Assembly: GCA_902786665.1 (NCBI GenBank)
Contig: CADADN010000021.1
Span: forward strand, 1 to 50,602
Length of the DNA stretch: 50,602 nt
Source: an uncultured Prevotellaceae bacterium
Lineage (GTDB): Bacteria; Bacteroidota; Bacteroidia; Bacteroidales; Bacteroidaceae
Direction of reading: 5' to 3'
In this document: in pieces, positions 1 to 8,898 of the stretch
Layout of the letters: each line of letters begins with the position of its first letter
Numbering within the stretch: position 1 is the first letter of the stretch
Made by a program: the position numbers and the translations under genes
Notes under the pieces: generated by a model
Databases searched by the model: none
Told to the model about the DNA's origin: nothing
The model's input: only the letters and a program-made list of their open reading frames with translations

Positions 1-92
1 TTTCATCTTGTTTATTGCAATCTTCTACAATCAATAATGTCTTGTTGACCAAATGCTTAGAGATTTGTGTATAAAGATCAGCTCGGGCAGAG

Positions 93-124
93 GGGGAGTG
101 AGGTAAAGGGACATATGCTCACTT
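93..124 (+). repeat. Degenerate single copy of the GGAGTTAAAGG/cap repeat
   Basis: A GGAGTGAGG-like unit is followed by AAAGGGACATATGCTCACTT. This matches the cap motif found at six other intergenic places in the window, in the same plus orientation. It lies downstream of the minus-strand lipoprotein gene. Confidence 0.6.
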
Positions 125-155
125 GGTGCCATTTGAGCCCACCCGTTCTCCGTAG

Positions 156-174
156 GTGCCGGCTTTGCCGGCAC
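156..174. terminator. GC-rich hairpin beyond the zinc-ribbon lipoprotein gene
   Basis: An 8-bp perfect stem (GTGCCGGC/GCCGGCAC) with a TTT loop lies 16 nt past the stop codon of the minus-strand lipoprotein gene. No clear U-run follows on the minus strand, so it may be a weak terminator or an mRNA-end stabiliser. Confidence 0.45.
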
Positions 175-190
175 ACAAGAAAAATCTTCC

Positions 191-1240
191 TCACTCATTG
201 ATGGCGCCGCAGTGCGGGCAGCGCCCCGTGGACTTGATTTGTCTGCCACAATTGCCGCAAACATAATTGCTGCGGGTGTGGCGGAGGTATCTCCAAAGTG
301 CGAAGAGGATGTACGCGATGAGGAGGAGGTAGCCGATGTAATACATCGTGGAGATGGTGAAGACGACATAGTTGAAGGCGCAGACACCCACCAACCCTAC
401 GAGGTAGAGAACGGCGTCGCCCATGGCGAGATGTCGCAATGTCTCGTCGATGGCGGCGATGGCCACGATGAGCATGGCCCATACCGATATGAGAAACAAG
501 GCGATGAGCAGACTCTGCGAGAAGGGGTTGAGCGAGGGGTGGAAATAGAATTCCCTCCAACTGTCGGGTGCGAACATCTGTATGCTGGAGTAGAGTGTGG
601 CGGCAATGGCCACCACGAGTGTGAGGAGCGTGGGATAGAAGGTTGCGATGTCGTTGAGGTGCACGATGTATGCCTGTCGCCTGTTGAGTTTGAACATGGC
701 GTAGGAGAAGAAGACGATGACAAAGATGACGAACAAGATGAGGAAATGCTCGTCGGAGAAGAAGGAGATGAACTGTGAGATGGGGTCGTCGGGCTCCACC
801 CTCTTGAGCATCTCACTCTCATGCACCCATCCGAACAGCCCCAGTTCACCCGCAAGCTGCACCCATACGGAATCGATGGTGTCGTTGGGCAAGATGAGGA
901 TGTCGGCCACCACGAGGCGCTCAGCCTTCATCACAGCGACGGAGTCGGTGGGCAGGTCGCTGACAGCCTCCTCCGGCAACTGGATGGTGAGCACGAGGGA
1001 GTCGGCAGACACCACGAAGTTGTAGTTGTTGGTGTAGTGATGGGCGCGGGCGAAGGTGACAGAGTCCAACTGCTGCTTGGTGAGGGTGTCCAATTGCTGC
1101 TTGGCGATTGAGTCCACCTGCTGCATGGCCAACGTGTCGGTGACGGGCTGCCTGACGTCCTCCCGCTTGTGAAAGCAACTGGAGAGCGTCAAGGCCGCGA
1201 CAAAGGCCATGAGACAGAAAAGAGGTTTATTTCTCAGCAT
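191..1240 (-). CDS. Membrane lipoprotein with SH3-like segment and C-terminal zinc ribbon
   Basis: A 349-residue protein of unknown function. The N-terminus is a lipoprotein signal with lipobox LSSC around residue 22. A low-complexity QQLDSVTKQQLDT-like stretch follows near residues 40-60. Residues about 75-145 look like an SH3-type domain of the kind attached to periplasmic proteins. Four or five hydrophobic helices occupy residues about 160-320. The last 25 residues hold two CxxC pairs (CGNC and CPHC), a zinc ribbon. It is the third gene of an operon: its ATG lies inside the end of the upstream U32 gene (14-nt overlap), which suggests translational coupling. The mix of lipid anchor, membrane helices and zinc ribbon makes the topology of the ribbon uncertain. 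Function cannot be assigned from sequence alone. Confidence 0.8.
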   Translation of the reverse strand: MLRNKPLFCLMAFVAALTLSSCFHKREDVRQPVTDTLAMQQVDSIAKQQLDTLTKQQLDSVTFARAHHYTNNYNFVVSADSLVLTIQLPEEAVSDLPTDSVAVMKAERLVVADILILPNDTIDSVWVQLAGELGLFGWVHESEMLKRVEPDDPISQFISFFSDEHFLILFVIFVIVFFSYAMFKLNRRQAYIVHLNDIATFYPTLLTLVVAIAATLYSSIQMFAPDSWREFYFHPSLNPFSQSLLIALFLISVWAMLIVAIAAIDETLRHLAMGDAVLYLVGLVGVCAFNYVVFTISTMYYIGYLLLIAYILFALWRYLRHTRSNYVCGNCGRQIKSTGRCPHCGAINE

Positions 1241-3122
1241 AGACGTTCATCTGACATTGTTTGCAATCGAACTGAAGTCGGAACCGCCTCTTGTCGGGCA
1301 GTTGGAGGAAGAGGGGCTCCTTCCAGGGTGCAGGGCGGTGCCTCTCCTTCGTGCAACATCCCAAAAGGCGCTTGATGCAATGCCTGCACTGCATCAATAG
1401 CGGCTCATCATAGTGACGGGCAAGTTCAAAGGCCTCGCCCATGACAGGGACGCCACGCTGCTCGTAAAAGGCGCGGGCACGGGAGTTGGAGATGTTTTGG
1501 AGGTAGGAAGGGGCGGGACGCAAATGAGAGGGAATGGACGGGACGGGAGAGGATGTGAGAGGGCTGCGACTAAACTGCTGCCTACGGGGAACTGGAAAAG
1601 ACAGGGCTTCCTGGGCTATCCTCTTGTCAAGGGCCTCCAGACACTGGCGACGCAGGGTGGCGAGCAGACTTGAGGGGACGAACAGACGGGCAGCCTCCTC
1701 GGAGACCTCCACCCCCACGGCCTCGTATACCGTGCCCCCCATGCGGGAAAGCTGCCGGCAGATGTTTTCCTTTTGGGGTTGCCGCGCCTCCTGACGCTCC
1801 ACCTCCATCTCCACGCCGACTCTCAAAGCCCCCCCTGGCACCGCCGCCTCCAGCCGGAGGCCGGTCTCCGTGGCATCGAGCCTCAAGAGCAGTGGTATGC
1901 GCCTCGTGGCGCTGGCACGTGCGAGGAGTTTTTCAAAGGCCGCATCAGCGTTTCGGTAGAGCGGAGTGCCCTGTCGGAGCTGCGGCGGCATCTGTTGCGG
2001 GAAGATGCGGTTGCCTTCCGCCCTGTTGACGCGAAAGCCGCAGAGTTGCTTGTTGTCGTCGAAGAAGCAGAGGCCATCGCCATTGGCGAAGGCAGCCACC
2101 CCGGCGACATTGAAAGACTCCCTTCTGATTTCCTTCACCTTCCCCACATACTCCCCAAGCGCCTTGGGTGTGTCGGGCGAGGCGATGTTGTCGTTCCTGC
2201 CATCGATGAAATAGGGTGTGAATCCCCTGTTGAAGGATTTCCGCAGGTCGGGTTTGAAAGAGAGCGTCACCTTCCCCAGCGCACTACGGCGGTAGCGCCC
2301 GCCAGACCGTTCCACCACCAGGTCGAGTTGCCTGCTGTAGGCAGCCACTACATTCTTCACATATCCCACGCCCTTGAGCCGACCCTCGATTTTAAACGAG
2401 GTGACGCCTGCGTCGGCCATCTGTCCGAGATAGTCGATGCGGCACATGTCCCTCAACGAGAGCCAATGTCGCGGTCGGTCGACAAGCTGTCCGTCGGCAT
2501 CCACCAGGTCGAACTTCAAGCGGCAGAACTGTGCGCACACGCCCCTGTTTGCGCTGCGGCGGAAGCAATGCTGCGAGGCATAGCACAGTCCGGAATAACT
2601 CACGCATAGCGCGCCATGGACGAAGGCTTCCAACTCCACGCCTGGCACCGCCTCGTGGATGGCCTGCATCTGGTCGAGCGTCAGTTCACGAGCGAGCACC
2701 ACGCGAGAGCACCCCTCTTGAAACAACCACCCCACCCTCTCCGGCGTACGATTGTCGGCCTGCGTGCTGGCATGCACCTCGATGGGTCGTTGCTGCTCGG
2801 CAGCCACGCGCTGCACCATCTCCAGCACCGCCATGTCCTGCACGAGGATGGCATCCACGCCAGCCTCGCCCAACTGCCTCACGAGATGTTCCACGTCGTC
2901 CAGTTCATTCTCATAAACGATGGTGTTGACGGTGACATAGACCTTGGCGAGGAAACGGTGGGCGTAGTCGCAGAGCGTACGGATGTCCTCGACGCTGTTG
3001 CCCGCCTCCGCCCTTGCGCCAAAGGCCGGCGCACCGATATATACGGCGTCGGCGCCATGGTCGATGGCGGCGATGCCACATTCCAAGTCGCGTGCGGGAG
3101 CGAGCAATTCGAGTCGAGTCAT
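1227..3122 (-). CDS. Peptidase U32 family protein, RlhA-like (23S rRNA C2501 hydroxylation)
   Basis: A 631-residue U32-family protein. It opens with LELLAPARDLECGIAAI and GADAVYIG, the typical start of this family's TIM-barrel-like domain. A cysteine-rich block around residues 165-195 (GLCYASQHCF, RGVCAQFC) is the likely iron-sulfur site. The length fits E. coli RlhA (about 650 residues) better than the shorter tRNA-modifying TrhP (about 450), so rRNA hydroxylation is the best guess; genuine protease activity is unproven in this family. The reading frame is open further upstream, but the ATG at 3122 overlaps the metA stop as ATGA, which is the convincing start. The stop overlaps the next gene's start. 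The gene is the middle of a three-gene overlapping operon. Confidence 0.85.
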   Translation of the reverse strand: MTRLELLAPARDLECGIAAIDHGADAVYIGAPAFGARAEAGNSVEDIRTLCDYAHRFLAKVYVTVNTIVYENELDDVEHLVRQLGEAGVDAILVQDMAVLEMVQRVAAEQQRPIEVHASTQADNRTPERVGWLFQEGCSRVVLARELTLDQMQAIHEAVPGVELEAFVHGALCVSYSGLCYASQHCFRRSANRGVCAQFCRLKFDLVDADGQLVDRPRHWLSLRDMCRIDYLGQMADAGVTSFKIEGRLKGVGYVKNVVAAYSRQLDLVVERSGGRYRRSALGKVTLSFKPDLRKSFNRGFTPYFIDGRNDNIASPDTPKALGEYVGKVKEIRRESFNVAGVAAFANGDGLCFFDDNKQLCGFRVNRAEGNRIFPQQMPPQLRQGTPLYRNADAAFEKLLARASATRRIPLLLRLDATETGLRLEAAVPGGALRVGVEMEVERQEARQPQKENICRQLSRMGGTVYEAVGVEVSEEAARLFVPSSLLATLRRQCLEALDKRIAQEALSFPVPRRQQFSRSPLTSSPVPSIPSHLRPAPSYLQNISNSRARAFYEQRGVPVMGEAFELARHYDEPLLMQCRHCIKRLLGCCTKERHRPAPWKEPLFLQLPDKRRFRLQFDCKQCQMNVYAEK

Positions 3123-4036
3123 CTGATGTCGTCGATATTGTAAGGCGTCTGCTGATAGACGTAATAGTTGATCCAGTTGGCATAGAGGAGGTTGGCGTGA
3201 GCCCTCCATGTCACCAAGGGTTGGTTGTCGGGGTTGTTGTCGAGGTAATAGTTCTTGGGCACGTCGACATCGTCGCGTATGTCCTTGTCACGCCGGTACT
3301 CGTTGTCGAGGGTGTTGGGTGCATACTCCAGGTGCCCGGTGATGAAGAACTCCCTTCCCTCCCTTGCCATGACGATGCTCACGCCGCTGTCGGGCGACTC
3401 CGCGATGACCTGGAGCCTGGGGTCCTTGAGTATGTCCTCCTTCTTCGTGGTGGTGTGCCTGCTGTGCGGCATGTAGAAGACGTCGTCGAAGCCCCTGAAG
3501 ATGGGCAGCCTGGTGCTGATGGGGTATTGCGGATAGACTCCGAACATCTTCTTTTCCAGCGGGTACTTGGGTATGCCGTAATGGTAGTAGAGGCCTGCCT
3601 GCGCCGCCCAGCAGATATACAGCGTACTGGTGACATTGGTCTTCACCCATTCGAAGATTTCCTTCAACTCATCCCAGTATTTCACATCCTCGAAAGCGAA
3701 CTGCTCGACGGGTGCGCCAGTGATGATCATACCGTCGAACTTCTGTTGGCGCAGGATGTCGAAATCCTTGTAAAACATCATCATGTGTTCGATGGGCGTG
3801 TTCTTGGGCGTGTGGCTCTTGAGTTTCATAAAACTGATTTCCATCTGCAGCGGTGTGTTGGACAGCAGTCGGATGAGGTCGGTTTCAGTGGTGATCTTGA
3901 GCGGCATGAGATTGAGGATGACAATCTTCAACGGACGGATGTCCTGCGTGTGGGCACGGGTGTTGTCCATCACGAAGATGTTCTCCTGCTTGAGGATGTC
4001 GATGGCCGGCAAGCGGTCGGGAATTCTTAAAGGCAT
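3119..4036 (-). CDS. metA: Homoserine O-acyltransferase (probably acetyl-CoA specific)
   Basis: A 305-residue MetA-family enzyme of the first committed methionine-biosynthesis step, acylating homoserine in the cytoplasm. The catalytic residues fall at the canonical positions: Cys142 in YICWAAQAGL, and His235 and Glu237 in ITGHLEYAP. Residue 111, which in this family separates succinyl-CoA users (Gly in E. coli) from acetyl-CoA users (Glu in Bacillus cereus), is Glu here (GAPVEQFAF). Database names such as homoserine O-succinyltransferase would therefore probably be wrong about the donor. It is first in an operon and overlaps the U32 gene by 4 nt. No clear TAnnTTTG promoter was found upstream; the region holds AT-rich repeats. 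Confidence 0.95.
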   Translation of the reverse strand: MPLRIPDRLPAIDILKQENIFVMDNTRAHTQDIRPLKIVILNLMPLKITTETDLIRLLSNTPLQMEISFMKLKSHTPKNTPIEHMMMFYKDFDILRQQKFDGMIITGAPVEQFAFEDVKYWDELKEIFEWVKTNVTSTLYICWAAQAGLYYHYGIPKYPLEKKMFGVYPQYPISTRLPIFRGFDDVFYMPHSRHTTTKKEDILKDPRLQVIAESPDSGVSIVMAREGREFFITGHLEYAPNTLDNEYRRDKDIRDDVDVPKNYYLDNNPDNQPLVTWRAHANLLYANWINYYVYQQTPYNIDDIR

Positions 4037-4042
4037 TTAGAT

Positions 4043-4165
4043 AATTGAAAATTGAAAATTGAAAATTGAAAATTTACCTGCGGTCGAAGTTGCTCACGCT
4101 CGGCAGACTCCAAGCAAGCTTGGTTTGCTCTCGCTTAATCGCAACTTTGAAAATTTACCTGCGGT
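4043..4165 (+). repeat. AT-rich TTGAAAAT repeat element with 19-bp direct repeats
   Basis: Four tandem TTGAAAAT-type units (4045-4074) lead into a 19-bp sequence ending TTTACCTGCGGT (4066-4084), repeated exactly at 4147-4165. Between the copies is a GC-richer core containing CTCTCGCTTAATCGCAA. The same core and flanking TTGAAAATTG tracts occur in inverted orientation at 8822-8888, so this is an interspersed element, not a local accident. It lies between the 5' end of metA and the 3' end of the M13 peptidase gene. Confidence 0.7.
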
Positions 4166-4234
4166 TGAATATTCGATGCAATCGGATTACAAATCCGCCC
4201 GAGCGCCGCCTGAGCGCAGGACCACCTTGGCAAT

Positions 4235-4266
4235 TTGTAGAGACGGGATTCTTCCCGTCTCTACAA
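4235..4266. repeat. REP-like palindrome, GTAGAGACGGGA hairpin
   Basis: A perfect 14-bp inverted repeat (4235-4248 and 4253-4266) with a TTCT loop begins 7 nt past the M13 peptidase stop codon. There is no U-run on either side, so it resembles a repetitive extragenic palindrome more than a classical terminator. A degenerate copy with the same core and a 4-nt loop lies at 46737-46758. Confidence 0.7.
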
Positions 4267-4272
4267 GTGGAC

Positions 4273-6309
4273 TTACCAGAGGCTGAGGCGCTGCTCCTTG
4301 GGCACGAACATCTTGTCGGACGGTTGTATGCCGAAGGCGTCATACCACATGTCGATGTGTGGCAATGCACCGTTGACGCGGTATTTCCCGAGTGAGTGGG
4401 GGTCGCTCTTGGTGCGGTTTCTGATTTCCGCCTCTGTGATGTTGTTGGCCCATACGCCGGCATAGGCGAGGAAGAAGCGTTGCTCCGGGGTGAATCCGTC
4501 GATGACGGGCAGCGGGTTGTCGCGCATGGCGTTCTGCATGGCGTAGAAGGCCACCTGCAGCCCACCGTGGTCGGCGAGGTTCTCACCCAAGGTGAGTTTG
4601 CCGTTGGCGTTGAGGTCGGGCAGCACCTTGATGGCTGAGAAGAAGTCGGCATACTTGTCGGCCCTTTGGGCGAAGTTCTTTCCATCGGCCTCCGTCCACC
4701 AGTCGGTCATGTTGCCGTCCTTGTCGTAATGGCGTCCCTGGTCGTCGAAGCCGTGTGTCATCTCATGTCCGATGACCACTCCGATGGCCCCGTAGTTGAA
4801 GGCATCGTCGGCCGTCATGTCGAAGAAAGGCACCTGCAGGATGCCAGCGGGGAAGCATATCTCGTTGGTGGTGGGGTTGTAATAGGCGTTGACGGTCTGC
4901 GGTGTCATGTGCCACTCGTCGCGGTCGACGGGTTTTCCCGCCTTGTAGTCGATGGTCCACTTATCCCAGAACTTCTGGCAGTCGAGCACGTTCTCGCAGA
5001 ACGACTTCGCCGGGTCGATTTGCAGTCCGCTGATGTCCTTCCACTTGTCGGGATATCCCACTTTCACATAGAAGGTGGAGAGTTTGTCGAGAGCGTTCTT
5101 CTTGGTGATGCTGTCCATCCAGTCCTGAGCCTCGATGCGTTGTGCGAGAGCCACTTGTAGGTTTTTCACCAGGTTGGTCATACGCTCCTTGGCAGCGGCG
5201 GGGAAGTATTTCTCCACGTAGATTTTGCCGAGGGCCTCGCCCATGACAGACTGCACCATGTTGGTGGCTCGTTTCCATCTCGGGTGGTTCTCCTTCCTTC
5301 CCGACATGGTCTTTCCGAAGAAGTTGAAATGCTCTTCCTCCACCTCGTCGCTGAGGTAGTTGGCGGTGGAGTTGATGACATCCCACTCCATGTATGCCTT
5401 GAGTTGGTCGGGCGTGAGCTTGCCAAAAATCTCGTTTGCCCCTTTGAGGAAGTCGGGTTGTCCTACGACGAGTTCCTGGATGAATTCGGTCTTCACCCCC
5501 TCTGCGACCATCAAGTCGGTGAGGAAGAGGTTGGGATATTGGTTTTCGAAGTCGCTGAGCACCATCTTGTTGTAGTTGGCTTCCACGTCACGCAGTTCGG
5601 TGCGCGAGCGCGACACCTTGGCGAGTTGCATCTCGATGTCGAAGATGGCGTTCATCTTGAGCACGGCGACCCTTTGCTTGAACCCGAAGAGTTTGAACAT
5701 ATTGACGATGTGCTTCTTGTAAGCCTCCCTGATGGCGGTGGTGGCGGTGTCGGTGTCGAGGTAGTAGTCCTTCATGCCGAGTGTGAGTCCTCCCTGGTAG
5801 ACGTTGAGGATGTTCATCTTGGCGTTTTTCTCGTCAGCGCCAAAGCCTGCACCGTAGGGCATGCCATATCCGAAGGCGGCATATTTCTGTTGGAGTTGCA
5901 ACAGTGCATACTTGGTCTTGCATCCTTCGATTTCCTTGATGAGCGGCATGACGGGTTTGACACCTTCCTTGTTGCGCCTGACGGAGTCCATGGCGAGTTT
6001 GTAGAAGTCGCTGAGTTTTTGCTCCACGGTGCCCTTGCCATACTGGTTGCGCTGGAGTTCGGTGAGTATGCCGTTGATGCGCTCGTTGTTATCTTGCTGC
6101 AATCGGTCGAAACTGCCGAAGCGTGAATAGGCGGAAGGGAGTGGGTTGTTTTTCACCCATCCTCCACAAGCAAACTGGTAGAAATCGTCGCCCGGACGTG
6201 CCGTGCGGTCGAGGTTGTCGAGTGGTATTCCCGACTTGAGTCCCTGCCCGAAGGTGGGAATACTGGCTGCTGTTAGTGCCATGATGGTGATGATGGTTTT
6301 TATCTTCAT
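4273..6309 (-). CDS. Secreted M13 (neprilysin/PepO-like) zinc metallopeptidase
   Basis: A 678-residue zinc endopeptidase of the M13 family, exported by the signal peptide MKIKTIITIMALTAASIPTFG. The first zinc-binding motif HEMTH lies at residues 515-519 in VIGHEMTHGFDDQG. The third ligand is Glu576 in GENLADHGG, followed by the family Asp580. The N-terminal DDFYQFACGGW is the usual M13 start of the mature chain. The length matches bacterial PepO proteins (630-690). The start at 6309 was chosen because it opens the signal peptide directly; an in-frame extension of 11 residues upstream adds nothing plausible. The likely role is peptide degradation in the periplasm or at the cell surface. It stands alone: downstream is a hairpin, and upstream is the ABC-F gene in the same direction, 102 nt away. 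Confidence 0.92.
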   Translation of the reverse strand: MKIKTIITIMALTAASIPTFGQGLKSGIPLDNLDRTARPGDDFYQFACGGWVKNNPLPSAYSRFGSFDRLQQDNNERINGILTELQRNQYGKGTVEQKLSDFYKLAMDSVRRNKEGVKPVMPLIKEIEGCKTKYALLQLQQKYAAFGYGMPYGAGFGADEKNAKMNILNVYQGGLTLGMKDYYLDTDTATTAIREAYKKHIVNMFKLFGFKQRVAVLKMNAIFDIEMQLAKVSRSRTELRDVEANYNKMVLSDFENQYPNLFLTDLMVAEGVKTEFIQELVVGQPDFLKGANEIFGKLTPDQLKAYMEWDVINSTANYLSDEVEEEHFNFFGKTMSGRKENHPRWKRATNMVQSVMGEALGKIYVEKYFPAAAKERMTNLVKNLQVALAQRIEAQDWMDSITKKNALDKLSTFYVKVGYPDKWKDISGLQIDPAKSFCENVLDCQKFWDKWTIDYKAGKPVDRDEWHMTPQTVNAYYNPTTNEICFPAGILQVPFFDMTADDAFNYGAIGVVIGHEMTHGFDDQGRHYDKDGNMTDWWTEADGKNFAQRADKYADFFSAIKVLPDLNANGKLTLGENLADHGGLQVAFYAMQNAMRDNPLPVIDGFTPEQRFFLAYAGVWANNITEAEIRNRTKSDPHSLGKYRVNGALPHIDMWYDAFGIQPSDKMFVPKEQRLSLW

Positions 6310-6362
6310 AATGTCTTCAGTTATTTGGTTTTCTGTTTTCAATCTTGGTTGTCCTGTTTATA

Positions 6363-6391
6363 GTCGCTATAGATGCTATAGATGCTATAGA
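6363..6391. repeat. Short tandem GATGCTATA repeat
   Basis: Three imperfect 9-nt units (CGCTATAGA, TGCTATAGA, TGCTATAGA) lie between the M13 and ABC-F genes. They have the same period as the 9-nt repeat family seen elsewhere in the window, but a different sequence. Confidence 0.5.
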
Positions 6392-6411
6392 ATTATTATC
6401 TTCAATTTTCT

Positions 6412-8355
<1,944 letters not shown>

Positions 8356-8387
8356 CTTTTTCAAGTTTCACTTTCGCTTTATGTTCA

Positions 8388-8445
8388 GGAGTAGAAGGGG
8401 AGTTAAAAGGAAGTTAAAGGGGAGTTAAAGGGACATATGTTCACA
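8388..8445 (+). repeat. GGAGTTAAAGG array with cap, locus A
   Basis: About four 11-nt units end in the cap GGGACATATGTTCAC. The array lies upstream of the minus-strand ABC-F gene but is itself in plus orientation, like every other array of this family here. Confidence 0.8.
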
Positions 8446-8676
8446 TTGTGTTTTTTGAGAAACAACGATGCCAGCCAAACTTCCTTAAGACCTTCTTAAC
8501 ACCTCATTATTCCTTACTTGCGAAAGTTGAGTCATTTTACCTTAAACAGTGCCCCATTGACGGGGATGGATACAAAATGCAAAAATACAGCAAAAAAGAC
8601 AAACCACAAAATCTTATAAGAGTTTTTAAGATTTTGGGACAGCGAGAGCTTTCGGGGTGTCACTGTAGTGCTGGTT
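8446..8676. other. Intergenic stretch with one hairpin, no gene
   Basis: An open frame crosses this stretch, but it runs through repeats, has no recognisable domain and is not supported. A 10-bp inverted repeat (8607-8616 and 8627-8636) with a 10-nt loop lies here. On the minus strand it is followed about 10 nt later by a TCTTTTTTG run, so it could terminate the BspA-like gene transcript. Confidence 0.4.
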
Positions 8677-8760
8677 TTCCTAAGGTCTTTAGAGTCCCAA
8701 GGGTCTCTAGGGTTTCTAGGGTCTCTAGGGATACTAGTTTTCCTAAAAAGACTAGAGCCT
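8677..8760 (-). repeat. 9-nt repeat array (CTAGAGACC/CTAGAAACC), minus orientation
   Basis: Read on the minus strand this is a run of CTAGAGACC and CTAGAAACC units with decay at both edges. It is the only array of this family in the window in minus orientation. It lies downstream of the BspA-like gene. Confidence 0.7.
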
Positions 8761-8821
8761 CCAGATTCCCTTTGAAAACAAGGATAGCCAGAGGCTCCAG
8801 CCAACTATTAGTCAATGGTCA

Positions 8822-8888
8822 AAAACCAATCTTCAATTTTCAACCTTGCGATTAAGCGAGAGCAGCCCAATCTTCAATTTTCAATTTT
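8822..8888 (-). repeat. Inverted copy of the TTGAAAAT/CTCTCGCTTAATCGCAA element
   Basis: On the minus strand, TTGAAAATTG tracts flank TGCTCTCGCTTAATCGCAA. This matches the core of the element at 4043-4165 in the opposite orientation. It ends about 10 nt from the stop codon of the BspA-like gene. Confidence 0.65.
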
Positions 8889-8898
8889 GAGCGCACGT

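Noticed and set aside
8448-8855. Open frame between ABC-F and BspA-like genes
   Set aside because: It runs through the 9-nt array and an AT-rich element, has no recognisable domain and no promoter.
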